This document shows positions 11,501 through 19,187 of a stretch of 64,000 nt of DNA, one piece after another (within the stretch, counting starts at the first letter, position 1; each line of letters begins with the position of its first letter). The notes under the pieces were generated by a model. It ran no database searches, was not told the DNA's origin, and was given only the letters and a program-made list of their open reading frames with translations. This DNA comes from Bin5 sp034422415 (GTDB taxonomy: Bacteria; Chloroflexota; Anaerolineae; Caldilineales; Caldilineaceae), in assembly GCA_965202955.1 (NCBI GenBank), contig OZ241871.1, positions 2,480,001 to 2,544,000 of the forward strand. Reading direction: 5' to 3'. A program made the position numbers and the translations under genes.

Positions 11501-12016
11501 GAGGCTCAGCGCGCCGACGCCCTCTGCCGTGCTGTCAAAGCGCATGACCGCTATGCGGTCGGCGCTGTCGGCCAGATGTACCAATAGCCGCGCCGCGCTG
11601 TAGCGCAGCTCGTTGGGATCGCTGGGGGCGTTGCTGCTGTAGCCCTGGCAGGGAGGCGCGGTGGGCGGCGTTCCGGCTTCCCAGGGCCAACAGGTGGCCA
11701 TACTGCCGGAATCATCGAGAATGACGATCACGTCGATTGGGTCGGCGGCGGCCGGTTGGGCATTGCCGATTGGGTGCTGCGCGCCCGGGGCGCTGGTATG
11801 GGTCAGGGCGTGTACAGGCGCGGCGATACGTCCAGTCATCGACAGGAGGAGAAAGCCGGATAGAAGACATGCAAACGCGGCATAAAGCCGGTGAAGAGCT
11901 TTTTCGGGCAGACGGCGCTCCTGTTCGGGGGAAAAAGCGTCAGTGGTTTCCCGGAGAGAGAACGCCTCCACACCTCCCGAAGGTTCCCGGTCCAATAGAG
12001 AAACGTGCGCGCGCAT
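8582..12016 (-). CDS. von Willebrand factor A domain protein, secreted/membrane anchored
   Basis: A hydrophobic leader (about residues 45-62) is followed by a vWA domain with the metal-ion-dependent adhesion site DDSGSM (101-106) and LLTDGEPTAP further on. A long region of beta-rich repeats follows, then one C-terminal membrane segment near residue 1000 and a short Gly/Ala/Pro-rich cytoplasmic tail ending at the stop. The vWA domain should therefore face outside and the tail the cytoplasm, where the tubulin-like product of the next gene works. The frame is open from 12151, but a promoter-like TTGTGC-N16-TACAAT lies at 12153-12126 and a CGGAG precedes the ATG at 12016, so I favour the latter. 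The tubulin-like gene follows after 120 bases. The ligand is unknown. Confidence 0.85.
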   Translation of the reverse strand: MRAHVSLLDREPSGGVEAFSLRETTDAFSPEQERRLPEKALHRLYAAFACLLSGFLLLSMTGRIAAPVHALTHTSAPGAQHPIGNAQPAAADPIDVIVILDDSGSMATCWPWEAGTPPTAPPCQGYSSNAPSDPNELRYSAARLLVHLADSADRIAVMRFDSTAEGVGALSLLQQMGSAENRRRLAATLQAPDDYVERGYTRMDLGLREALQLLDTHSDPNRSQYVLLLTDGEPTAPLHVPGQRPVIASLLAQIEDAGALLYPVILCNPDAGCAGDFIKSHSTRAREAKSSQDLLLIFSEIFAEMKSDRSVVTRRNIAGDLTISIRNGHGAGSIAFVSPRAAITAVQRDGAPVQTQSILDDGNIDLNVAVAPLPAGEWVAKTGDLSSFAVVQTDSYPELLFPPPSVQGHPASTRYYPAGGSPLIVVAGAGPAADEPLLLNGTTPLPGLGQDPVSGRNVAAQQLAGSPDELTLQLGEDRHPLQLRRTFRLQARDDLPKARVLSPTATNTGIRDDGSLVLQIGFADGVEAQDLHAAVYVYDVTGGDSQSVYRTGLNCHSPAAGRSPLCSDDGFTPQDGHDYEALFLVTAVVDGVRFGDFARTPLEVEPAIYVRGLPTDIDLAKMPLEGWPLTVQASTVEEIGTLEASLILRRSDTSEIVRETSLNFSIEVPEHGSQAALLRVEGLELLRPGAYEGQLNLSALNPAGLPMEVKVRPAPSLPVALNIPRSEARIQVQEADFGELLFDTSPNFRLDEEIMLPVAYNSDTPFRLTVELTESSCSGLTATAGDLLPAAPADSSSGGEASGSDSWQQAIQTVWALPIRLQSQTPMTPGSCHGVLSLAGPGQDFDVLSDTLPFRLQIRDVEWSLAGALDFGNLGRAGERATETLLLRFDGKTPFVVQVVGVAASGETGNGVMTLDEQYLEAPPVEVNGLPDDEGFFEVPVTLVARKALPKDALRGSFYSGELILSISGLVGETRSVDINFLSPTLYQRYVEWWLRPFYTFPLVLCSGPLILLGLLIMVARTRSRGYNVDDDEPITLPGQETPLTPQPDAAFAASDVDGLQRQMGGATPPMAGSPAGAAGVAPAFENFADAAAAGRHNAGWDSTWEQVSWDSDPSAREGSGDFDPPDNAWGSSPAGAGSAGPWA

Positions 12017-12125
12017 CGGCTCCGCGTTTCCCCCGCTTCGACAACGAGGGCGGCATCCCCGCAAATGGGGACAGACCTGCTGTGAGCGAAATGCGCGCGC
12101 ATGGGCTGCGCTTGTATCCTTTTGG

Positions 12126-12153
12126 ATTGTATCATAGCGCAGATTGGGCACAA
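12126..12153 (-). promoter_or_regulatory. Candidate promoter of the vWA/tubulin operon
   Basis: Read on the minus strand, TTGTGC (12153-12148) and TACAAT (12131-12126) are 16 bases apart, about 110 bases before the preferred vWA start. The -35 match is weak. The remainder of the 12017-12429 gap holds no convincing gene apart from the terminator at 12371. Confidence 0.4.
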
Positions 12154-12370
12154 AAGGCCCTGGTCAGACCGGGAAAGCGCCTCAAGTCGGGCCACGGGAC
12201 GAGGACAAGCGGCATAGGGATACACTGGAGATGTGGGCGCGGAGACGCACACACGTAGCGGCCTGGCTGTCTCTTCGAAGGTGGAAACCGCTGAGGATGA
12301 AGCGGGACCGATTTTGGGCGATTTGCCTACGATCCGCCAATGAAACATGCACTTCAGCGAATTCGTGAAA

Positions 12371-12408
12371 GCGGCGGGTGGACCGCTGCCGGACTGTCCA
12401 CCCGCCGC
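12371..12408 (-). terminator. Hairpin terminator after the tandem DsbA gene
   Basis: A perfect 13-base-pair stem (GCGGCGGGTGGAC at 12371-12383 with its complement at 12396-12408) with a 12-base loop lies about 20 bases past the stop codon at 12430 on the minus strand. It is followed by a short T run (CTTTC). The stem is strong but the U tract is short. Confidence 0.65.
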
Positions 12409-12429
12409 TTTGCATGGTCCGCTGCTGTT

Positions 12430-13881
12430 CTATTCGCCGCTGTCGCCGCTCTCGACTCCGACCTGTGCGAGCGCCTCGGAAAGCGCGTTGACGAACTGGT
12501 CGGCAGGCAGTGCGCCGGGAATCAGCCGGCCCTCGCCTCCGTAGAGAACGACAAATGTGGGCGTGCCGCGCACGAATGGCATGCCGTCCTGCAGGTCGCT
12601 CTGTACCGCAAGGGCGGACTCGTCCTGCTCCAGGCAGGCCGCAAAGGCATCGGTGTCCAGTTCATATTCGGCGGCAAGCGCCATGAAGTAGCCCCTGTTG
12701 TCGGGGCGGGACCAGTCGGCCATATCGACGAAAAGGCGGTGGTGGAATTGCCAGAACGCCTCCTGCTGCGCGGCGCATTCCGCGGCAATCGACGCAGAGA
12801 CGGCAAAGGGATGGATGTTCTCAATCGGGAAATGTTTGAACACCCACATCACTTGCCCTTTATTGACGAACTCTTCGTCCAGAACCGCCTGTGTTGTCAG
12901 CGTGTGGCGGCTGCAGTAGGGGCATTGGAAGTCGCTGAACTCGACGACAACGATCGGGGCGTCGCTGCTGCCCTTGAATATGTCACCTGCGAGGGTGAAG
13001 CCGGGACGGTCCGGGTCGGGGAGCAGGCCTGCAGCGGTAGCCCAAAACGGCAGCTGTCCTTCACCTTGCCGCCGGTCCTGCTGCGGCGCCTGCGCAGCGC
13101 CCTGCGGCGAGCCGCCGAGCGCGATCGTTTCGATCCAGTCGGAGAAGGTGTCGTATGGCTGTGCGCCGGTGAGGCTGAAGGCTTCGCCGGTCTCTTCAAA
13201 GACGAAGCGGAAGCTGGGCGTCCCGGTGAAGCCATAGGATCTGGCTTCCTCGAGGCTTTCGTTCACCTCTTCCACCAGGGGTCCGCTATTGGCCATGCAG
13301 GAGCCGTATTGCGTGGGGTCGGCGCCCAGCTCCTGCGCCAGCTCGGCGAAGTAGGACAGAGCCTCTTCGAGCGGCGCCCACTCCTTTTGTGTGCGAAAGA
13401 GGCTGTCGTGCATCTGCCAGAAGAGGACGACATCCTGTTCGGCCACACAGTTGGCGGCGATGGCCGCGGACAGTGCGTTGGCATGGAGCGAGGAGAGGGG
13501 CATATCGCGGAAGACAAATTTAACTGCGCCGCTCTCTCCGAATGCGGCCAACAAAGCCGGTTCGGTCTGGATGACGTGACGGGCGCAGAAGGGGCACTCG
13601 TAGTCGCTGTATTCGTAGACGGTGACGGGAGCGTTCGGGTCGCCGCGGAAAGGATAGCCCTCTTCGGTAAAGCCGACGGGGACGCCTCTGTGCGTGTTGG
13701 GCTGTTGCCAAGGGTCTTCAACGCCGGAGTCAACAGCGGGCGGGCCGACAATGTAGCCGTCGGCGGTGCAGGCGGCGACAAACAGAAGGGCGGCTGCGAG
13801 GAACGGGAAGAGCAGTATGGGCATTCCTCCCTTTACACTCCCCTCCTGCATGCGGCGCAGACGTCTGTTTTGCAAATTCAT
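12430..13881 (-). CDS. Tandem DsbA-like thioredoxin-fold lipoprotein
   Basis: The protein contains two complete DsbA/DSBA-like oxidoreductase domains in one chain. Each begins with a conserved nucleus: YEYSDYECPFCARHV in the first half and VEFSDFQCPYCSRHT in the second. Both CxxC pairs (CPFC and CPYC) are intact. An N-terminal hydrophobic stretch ends LLFVAAC, a lipobox, so the protein is likely anchored outside the membrane, acting in thiol oxidation or disulfide exchange. A GGAGAA site precedes the ATG at 13881; internal ATGs at 13851 and 13824 would shorten the basic n-region. Related single-domain proteins are usual in Chloroflexota and actinobacteria; the tandem fusion suggests internal duplication. 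It appears monocistronic with its own terminator. Confidence 0.88.
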   Translation of the reverse strand: MNLQNRRLRRMQEGSVKGGMPILLFPFLAAALLFVAACTADGYIVGPPAVDSGVEDPWQQPNTHRGVPVGFTEEGYPFRGDPNAPVTVYEYSDYECPFCARHVIQTEPALLAAFGESGAVKFVFRDMPLSSLHANALSAAIAANCVAEQDVVLFWQMHDSLFRTQKEWAPLEEALSYFAELAQELGADPTQYGSCMANSGPLVEEVNESLEEARSYGFTGTPSFRFVFEETGEAFSLTGAQPYDTFSDWIETIALGGSPQGAAQAPQQDRRQGEGQLPFWATAAGLLPDPDRPGFTLAGDIFKGSSDAPIVVVEFSDFQCPYCSRHTLTTQAVLDEEFVNKGQVMWVFKHFPIENIHPFAVSASIAAECAAQQEAFWQFHHRLFVDMADWSRPDNRGYFMALAAEYELDTDAFAACLEQDESALAVQSDLQDGMPFVRGTPTFVVLYGGEGRLIPGALPADQFVNALSEALAQVGVESGDSGE

Positions 13882-14002
13882 GGGTTCTCCGATCGAGTAC
13901 AGGTGTCCGGCACTCCCACCTACGATGACGGGTAAGCGCGCGGGCGCGGCGTCTGTCTATAGAAAGAAGCGGCAAGCCATTCCATCTGCTACGGATTCCC
14001 AC

Positions 14003-14032
14003 ATTGTAACCGTGGAAACAGGGGACAACCAA
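14003..14032 (-). promoter_or_regulatory. Candidate promoter for the tandem DsbA gene
   Basis: On the minus strand TTGGTT (14032-14027) and TACAAT (14008-14003) are separated by 18 bases, about 125 bases before the start codon at 13881. The rest of the 13882-14204 gap shows no gene; no clear promoter for cysD was found in it. Confidence 0.4.
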
Positions 14033-14204
14033 TTGTAGAGTTAGAACAATCCAAGTGGAGCTGGTTGCCGCGGCTCCTTGTCTGGTATGTGCAGCGGCCT
14101 GCCTGACATGTCGCGAAGTTTGCCTGAAAGGGGCGTAACGTCGTAGTATGAAGACTTTGCAAGGGCTGTGGCCAGCCGTCGCGCACGCGAAGCGGGGGTA
14201 CGGA

Positions 14205-15197
14205 ATGGACGATGTGACGCTGGGAGCTGAAGCAGTGCAGGATTTTGAGGAAAGCCCGCCGCATGGTGCGCGAGCCGACGCGGCGCAGGGGCAGCCTGCT
14301 TCCCAGGCCGGGCACCTGCGTCAGCTTGAGTCGGAGGCGATCTATGTGCTGCGCGAGGTGGCGGCCCAGTTCGAGCGGCCCTGCATGCTCTTTTCCGGGG
14401 GCAAGGATTCGATCGTCTGCGCGCATCTGGCCCACAAAGCGTTCGCGCCGGGGCGGATTCCCTTTCCGCTGCTGCACATCGACACGGGGCACAATTTTCC
14501 GGAGACGTTGAACTTTCGAGATCAGCTCGTCGAAAAGCTGGGTGTCCGACTACTGGTGCGATCGGTGCAGGATTCGATCGATGCCGGCCGCGTGCAGGAG
14601 GAGCCGGGTTCCGATCCCAGCCGCAACAGATTGCAGACGGTTACGCTGCTGGATGCGCTGGCCGAGCTGCGGATTGATGCAGCTGTGGGCGGCGCGCGGC
14701 GGGACGAGGAGAAGGCGCGGGCGAAGGAGCGTTTTTTTTCGCACCGCGACGCCTTCGGGCAGTGGAATCCCAAGAATCAGCGGCCCGAACTGTGGAACCT
14801 CTTCAATGGCCGCAGGCTGGATAACGAGCATTTCCGCGTCTTCCCCATCAGCAACTGGACTGAGTTGGATATCTGGCAGTATGTCTCCGAACAGCGTATC
14901 GAACTGCCGGGCCTTTACTTTGCCCACGAGCGGGATGTGGTGCGGCGCGAAGGGGTCCTGCTGGCGGTGGGTGAATACGTTACGCCGCAGGGGGGTGAGA
15001 TCGTCAGCCGGGAGCGGGTGCGCTTCCGCACGATTGGAGACATGACCTGCACGGGCGCGGTCCTCTCTTCTGCCGGCAATCTGGCGGCGATAATCGAAGA
15101 GGTCGCGAGCGCGCGCATCACCGAACGCGGGGACCGGGCGGACGACCGACGCAGCGAGGCCGCGATGGAGGACAGGAAGCGGCAGGGGTATTTCTAA
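14205..15197 (+). CDS. cysD: Sulfate adenylyltransferase subunit 2
   Basis: CysD is the ATP pyrophosphatase-type subunit that makes adenosine 5'-phosphosulfate from sulfate and ATP, working with the GTPase CysN. The PP-loop LFSGGKDSIVCAHLA, the LLHIDTGHNFPET motif and VGGARRDEEKARAKERFFS are typical of the family. The ATG at 14205 with a GGGGG site upstream gives about 330 residues, near the family norm of about 300; an in-frame ATG at 14148 would add 19 residues. The cysN-cysC fusion gene follows after 53 bases, so the two are probably co-transcribed. No PAPS reductase or sulfite reductase is in the window, so whether the product feeds assimilation or sulfation is not shown. Confidence 0.93.
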   Translation: MDDVTLGAEAVQDFEESPPHGARADAAQGQPASQAGHLRQLESEAIYVLREVAAQFERPCMLFSGGKDSIVCAHLAHKAFAPGRIPFPLLHIDTGHNFPETLNFRDQLVEKLGVRLLVRSVQDSIDAGRVQEEPGSDPSRNRLQTVTLLDALAELRIDAAVGGARRDEEKARAKERFFSHRDAFGQWNPKNQRPELWNLFNGRRLDNEHFRVFPISNWTELDIWQYVSEQRIELPGLYFAHERDVVRREGVLLAVGEYVTPQGGEIVSRERVRFRTIGDMTCTGAVLSSAGNLAAIIEEVASARITERGDRADDRRSEAAMEDRKRQGYF

Positions 15198-15250
15198 CTG
15201 CGGTGGATAGCGACTGCTTGAGTCACCGAACAATTGACAGTTGAGTTTCT

Positions 15251-17269
15251 ATGGACCTGTTACGATTTTCGACCGCAGGAAGTGTGGATGACGGCAAATC
15301 GACGCTGATTGGGCGGCTGTTGTACGACTCCAAAGCGATATTTGAAGACCAGCTGCAGGCGGTTGAGCAGGCCAGCGCGGCGCGCGGCGATGCAACGGTC
15401 GATTTGGCGCTTCTCACGGATGGGCTGCGCGCGGAGCGGGAGCAGGGCATCACGATCGACGTCGCCTACCGCTACACGGCTACGCCCAGGCGCAAGTTCA
15501 TCATCGCCGATACGCCGGGCCATATCCAGTACACACGCAACATGGTGACCGGCGCGTCAACCGCGGAGCTGGCGATCATCCTGGTGGACGCGCGCAAGGG
15601 TGTCCTGACCCAGTCCAAGCGGCACAGTTTCATCGCCTCGCTGCTGCAGATTCCCCATATCGTAGTTGCCGTCAACAAGATGGATCTGGTCGACTACAGC
15701 GAGGCGCGGTTCCAGGAGATTGTGGCCGAATACCGCGCATTTGCGGCCAAGCTGAACGTGCGCGACGTCGTCTATATTCCGATCTCGGCGCTGCACGGCG
15801 ACAATATCGTCAGCCAGAGCGCTAACATGTCCTGGTACAACGGCGCGACGCTGCTGCACCATCTGGAGACGGTCAACATCGGCGCCGGCCGCAACATCGT
15901 TGATTTTCGTCTGCCGATCCAGTATGTGATCAGGGCGAGCAACGCCGATGGCCGGGACTTTCGCGGTTTCGCCGGACAGATCGTTTCCGGCCGCATCGCG
16001 CTCGGCGAAGAGGTGGTGGCCCTGCCGACCGGCATCCGCAGCCGTGTGGCCGGCATCCACCGCGGTGAAGAGAGCTACGAACGAGCGCAGGTCGGCGACT
16101 CGATCGTGGTTACTCTCGAGGACGAGATCGATGTCAGCCGCGGTGACATGCTGGTGAGGGTGCGCAACCTGCCACATTCATCCAACCAGATCGACGCGAC
16201 GCTATGTTGGATGAGTGAAAGTCCCATGAACTATCGGGCAAATGGGCCAGGCGGCGATTTCGCTGCCCACTTCACGCCCGGCAACTGGTACTGGCTGCAA
16301 CATTCGACGCGGCGGGTGCGCGCTTCCGTCCAGGAGTTGAACTATCGCATCGACGTGGACACGATGCACCGGCAGGACGCGCAGACGCTGCAACTGAACG
16401 AAATCGGCCGGGCGCATATCGTTACGACCGAGCCGCTATTTTTCGATTCCTATCAGATCAACCGCGCCACGGGCAGCTTTATTTTGATCGACCCGCACAC
16501 GAACAACACGGTTGCGGCCGGCATGATCCGCGACCGGGCGCGGCGGGTGAGTGAATTCGTGCAAACGCGGGAACAGAGCAGGTCCCGCCCTGTGTCTTCC
16601 GGCCCCCGTTCCTCCGACGTTGTATGGGAGCCGGTCGCGGTCACACGGCCGATGCGCGAGGAGATGAACGGGCACGGGGCGGCGGTGCTGTGGTTCACCG
16701 GTCTGTCCGGTTCGGGCAAGTCGACGATTGCCAAGGCGCTGGAGGAGCGGCTCTACCAGCTGGGCGTGCGCACCTTTTCCCTCGACGGGGACAACGTGCG
16801 CCATGGCCTAAACAGTGATCTGGGATTCAGTGCGGAGGCGCGCGCGGAGAACATCCGCCGCGTGGCGGAGGTCGCGAAGCTGGCATACGAGCACGGCAAC
16901 ATCGTGCTGTGCACCTTTATTTCACCCTACATCGCAGATCGGGATGCGGCGCGGGCACTTGTGTCGGCCCCTGACCAGGAGCGAAGCGGGCCGGAAGCTG
17001 ACCCGGCGGGGTCGGCGGGTGAACCGGTAGGCGCGTTTTGGGAGGTCTACGTCAAGTGCGACCTCGAGGTCTGCAAACAACGCGATCCAAAAGGGCTGTA
17101 CGCGCGCGCCGCGCGCGGCGAAATCCCGAACTTCACCGGCGTTTCGGCGCCCTACGAAGAGCCGACCCGGCCGGACCTCGTCCTGGAGACCGACCGGTAC
17201 ACGGCGGACGAGATTGCGGAACAGATTCTGGAAGAGCTGGTGCAGGCGGGAATCATTGGTATTTTTTAG
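15251..17269 (+). CDS. cysNC: Bifunctional sulfate adenylyltransferase subunit 1 / adenylylsulfate kinase
   Basis: The N-terminal two thirds is an EF-Tu-like GTPase (CysN) with GSVDDGKST at about 10-18, DTPGHIQYTRNM and NKMDLVD. The C-terminal third is APS kinase (CysC) with the P-loop FTGLSGSGKST, SLDGDNVRHGLN and IVLCTFISPY. The product would power APS synthesis with GTP and then phosphorylate APS to PAPS. The CysC part has a Gly/Pro/Ala-rich insertion of about 25 residues between DAARALVS and FWEVYVKC that ordinary APS kinases lack; it looks like a loop expansion and leaves the catalytic motifs untouched. It follows cysD directly. Confidence 0.93.
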   Translation: MDLLRFSTAGSVDDGKSTLIGRLLYDSKAIFEDQLQAVEQASAARGDATVDLALLTDGLRAEREQGITIDVAYRYTATPRRKFIIADTPGHIQYTRNMVTGASTAELAIILVDARKGVLTQSKRHSFIASLLQIPHIVVAVNKMDLVDYSEARFQEIVAEYRAFAAKLNVRDVVYIPISALHGDNIVSQSANMSWYNGATLLHHLETVNIGAGRNIVDFRLPIQYVIRASNADGRDFRGFAGQIVSGRIALGEEVVALPTGIRSRVAGIHRGEESYERAQVGDSIVVTLEDEIDVSRGDMLVRVRNLPHSSNQIDATLCWMSESPMNYRANGPGGDFAAHFTPGNWYWLQHSTRRVRASVQELNYRIDVDTMHRQDAQTLQLNEIGRAHIVTTEPLFFDSYQINRATGSFILIDPHTNNTVAAGMIRDRARRVSEFVQTREQSRSRPVSSGPRSSDVVWEPVAVTRPMREEMNGHGAAVLWFTGLSGSGKSTIAKALEERLYQLGVRTFSLDGDNVRHGLNSDLGFSAEARAENIRRVAEVAKLAYEHGNIVLCTFISPYIADRDAARALVSAPDQERSGPEADPAGSAGEPVGAFWEVYVKCDLEVCKQRDPKGLYARAARGEIPNFTGVSAPYEEPTRPDLVLETDRYTADEIAEQILEELVQAGIIGIF

Positions 17270-17371
17270 TTTCTTGTTTTGAGTTTTCAGTCGACGGCTG
17301 CGAGTCCATGGCGCGCCTCGCAGTCTTTGAAGTCGGTTCAATAAGAGTTGGAAATCGGGGTGGTAGTAGCA

Positions 17372-18757
17372 ATGGCGCTATTCGAGTCGGAGAAGCAACC
17401 GCGAAGAACAGCCGTCGTCCTCGGGGGCGGCATGGCGGGTCTGTTTACCGCCAATGTGCTGGCCGACCATTTTGAGCTGGTAACCGTCGTCGAACGGGAT
17501 GATTGGGGTACCGAGCAGTGGCGGGCCGGCGTGCCCCAGGCCCGGCATGTACATGTGCTCCTGCTGCGGGGCGTGCAGATCCTGCGCAGGCGATTCCCCG
17601 GGCTGGAAGAGGAGTTACTTGCCCTCGGCGCGCCGCCGCTCAACTGGTTAAAGGAGACGGCCGCCCTGGCTGCGGGCGGCTGGCTGCCTCGTTTCGACCT
17701 CGATCTGCTCGGTCTGAGCGTGAGCCGCGATCTGCTCGAACGCCAGGTGCGTGAGCATCTGCGGCGCCGCGACAACATCCAGTTCCGCAACGGCCACCGG
17801 GTCACCAACCTCTGCACCAACAGCGACAACAGCCGCATCACCGGCGCGGTCTGCGCTGTCAACGGTGAGACGGTCACGCTGCATGCCGATCTTATCGTCG
17901 ATGGTTGCGGACGCGCCTCGCGCCTGCCGCGCTGGCTGGCCGATCTCGGTTATGCGGAGCCCCGGGAGTCGACGGTCAACGCTGACGTGGGCTACACGAC
18001 GCGCTGGTACAGGATTCCGGCGGGCTGGCAGGCGGATTGGAAGATGGTGCTGCTTGGCACGCGCTACCCCGACATCAGCGGCGGCGCGGTGGTTCAGCCT
18101 GTCGAGGACAATCGCTGGGTTGTGACGCTGGTCGGCTACGCCGGGAATCACCCGCCGACCGACGAGGCCGGATTTGAACAGTTTGCCCGCAATCTGATCG
18201 GGCCGCAGGTCTGGGAAGCGATCAGCGCGGCGGAACCGCTCACCGGCATTACTGGCTACCGGCGCACCGAGAACCACTGGCGTCACTTTGAGGGCCTGAA
18301 GCGATGGCCGCAGGGGCTGATCGCGCTGGGAGACTCGGTCTGTGCGTTCAATCCGGTCTACGCACAGGGCATGACGGTAAGCGCTCTCTCAGCGGAGGTG
18401 CTCGACGGCGTCCTGCGCAGTTCAGGCTCGGCGGGGCTGGGGCTGGCCTTCCAGAAGAAGCTGGCGAAGATGCTGCAAACACCGTGGCAACTCGCCACCA
18501 GCGATGACTTCCGTTGGGCCGGTCGCACGGCTGGCGACGCCACCGTCTTCGACCGTCTTATGCACAGCTACCTTGAGCATGTTCTCAATCGCATCCAGCG
18601 CAAGGATGTCTGCCTCACGTTCTTCAACGTGGCCCACCTGATCAGCCCACCGGTTGCGCTCTTTCGTCCCAGCCTCGCAATCCCTATCCTTTGGGATATG
18701 GCGAAAGCGGCCGTTGCCGGCGGATCGCGATCGCGCCCCGCCGCGCTTAGTCGCTGA
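17372..18757 (+). CDS. FAD-dependent monooxygenase-like oxidoreductase
   Basis: A class A flavoprotein fold is shown by the Rossmann nucleotide-binding motif VVLGGGMAGLFTANVLAD at the N terminus, followed by VERDDWG, and the second FAD motif ALGDSVCAFNPVYAQGMT near residue 325. The latter is the pattern found in aromatic hydroxylases and geranylgeranyl-reductase-like proteins. No membrane segment or fused partner is seen, and the substrate cannot be named. The ATG at 17372 is preferred over an upstream TTG at 17348. Its last 11 bases overlap the 3' end of the convergent ComEA-like gene. Confidence 0.8.
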   Translation: MALFESEKQPRRTAVVLGGGMAGLFTANVLADHFELVTVVERDDWGTEQWRAGVPQARHVHVLLLRGVQILRRRFPGLEEELLALGAPPLNWLKETAALAAGGWLPRFDLDLLGLSVSRDLLERQVREHLRRRDNIQFRNGHRVTNLCTNSDNSRITGAVCAVNGETVTLHADLIVDGCGRASRLPRWLADLGYAEPRESTVNADVGYTTRWYRIPAGWQADWKMVLLGTRYPDISGGAVVQPVEDNRWVVTLVGYAGNHPPTDEAGFEQFARNLIGPQVWEAISAAEPLTGITGYRRTENHWRHFEGLKRWPQGLIALGDSVCAFNPVYAQGMTVSALSAEVLDGVLRSSGSAGLGLAFQKKLAKMLQTPWQLATSDDFRWAGRTAGDATVFDRLMHSYLEHVLNRIQRKDVCLTFFNVAHLISPPVALFRPSLAIPILWDMAKAAVAGGSRSRPAALSR

Positions 18758-19091
18758 CCCTCAGCAGGGGTGTGAGAGTCGCCACTGCGCTGGGCCCGAT
18801 GGCGGATACCCGCTCCAAATCCTCGACTGCTTCATAGGGACGTTCGGCGATGATTGCGGCTGCTCTACTGGGGCCGACGCCGGGCAAAGTCGTGAGTTCC
18901 TCCGCTGAAACCGTGTTGACGTTGATCAAGCCGCCGGCTGACGAACTTGCGGCTGGCGGCGCCTTGCCTGAGAGTCCGGGAGAGGGTTGCTGGAGATTGG
19001 GCGCGGCGTCTGCCTCGTCTGGCGCCGGCCGCAGGAGCCACATTACAACCCCGGCCAGGATCGCGCCCAGCAGGAAACCGAGACCGATCAA
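18747..19091 (-). CDS. ComEA-like helix-hairpin-helix membrane protein (5' end probably frameshifted)
   Basis: One N-terminal membrane segment (LGFLLGAILAGVVMWLL), a Pro/Ala/Ser linker and a C-terminal helix-hairpin-helix pair form a ComEA-like layout. The pair begins INVNTVSAEELTTLPGVG and continues with SAIGPSAVATL. ComEA proteins bind DNA at the cell surface during uptake, but many short homologues are of unknown role. The only in-frame start is a TTG at 19091. An ATG at 19168 would read MNAETPP and join this frame (as NALPPSEQPPPLPPAA) if the run of seven G at 19149-19155 were eight. Thus a sequencing error or a real frameshift probably hides the true start. Confidence 0.75.
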   Translation of the reverse strand: MIGLGFLLGAILAGVVMWLLRPAPDEADAAPNLQQPSPGLSGKAPPAASSSAGGLINVNTVSAEELTTLPGVGPSRAAAIIAERPYEAVEDLERVSAIGPSAVATLTPLLRVSD

Positions 19092-19187
19092 CCGCAGCGC
19101 AGCGGCCGGGGGCAGCGGCGGCGGCTGCTCGGATGGTGGCAGAGCATTGGGGGGGTCTCTGCGTTCATGTCAGACCCTATTGAGAAT

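Noticed and set aside
12340..13935. A 531-codon plus-strand frame opposite the tandem DsbA gene
   Set aside because: The minus strand encodes two complete DsbA domains with lipobox and terminator; the plus frame has no motif.
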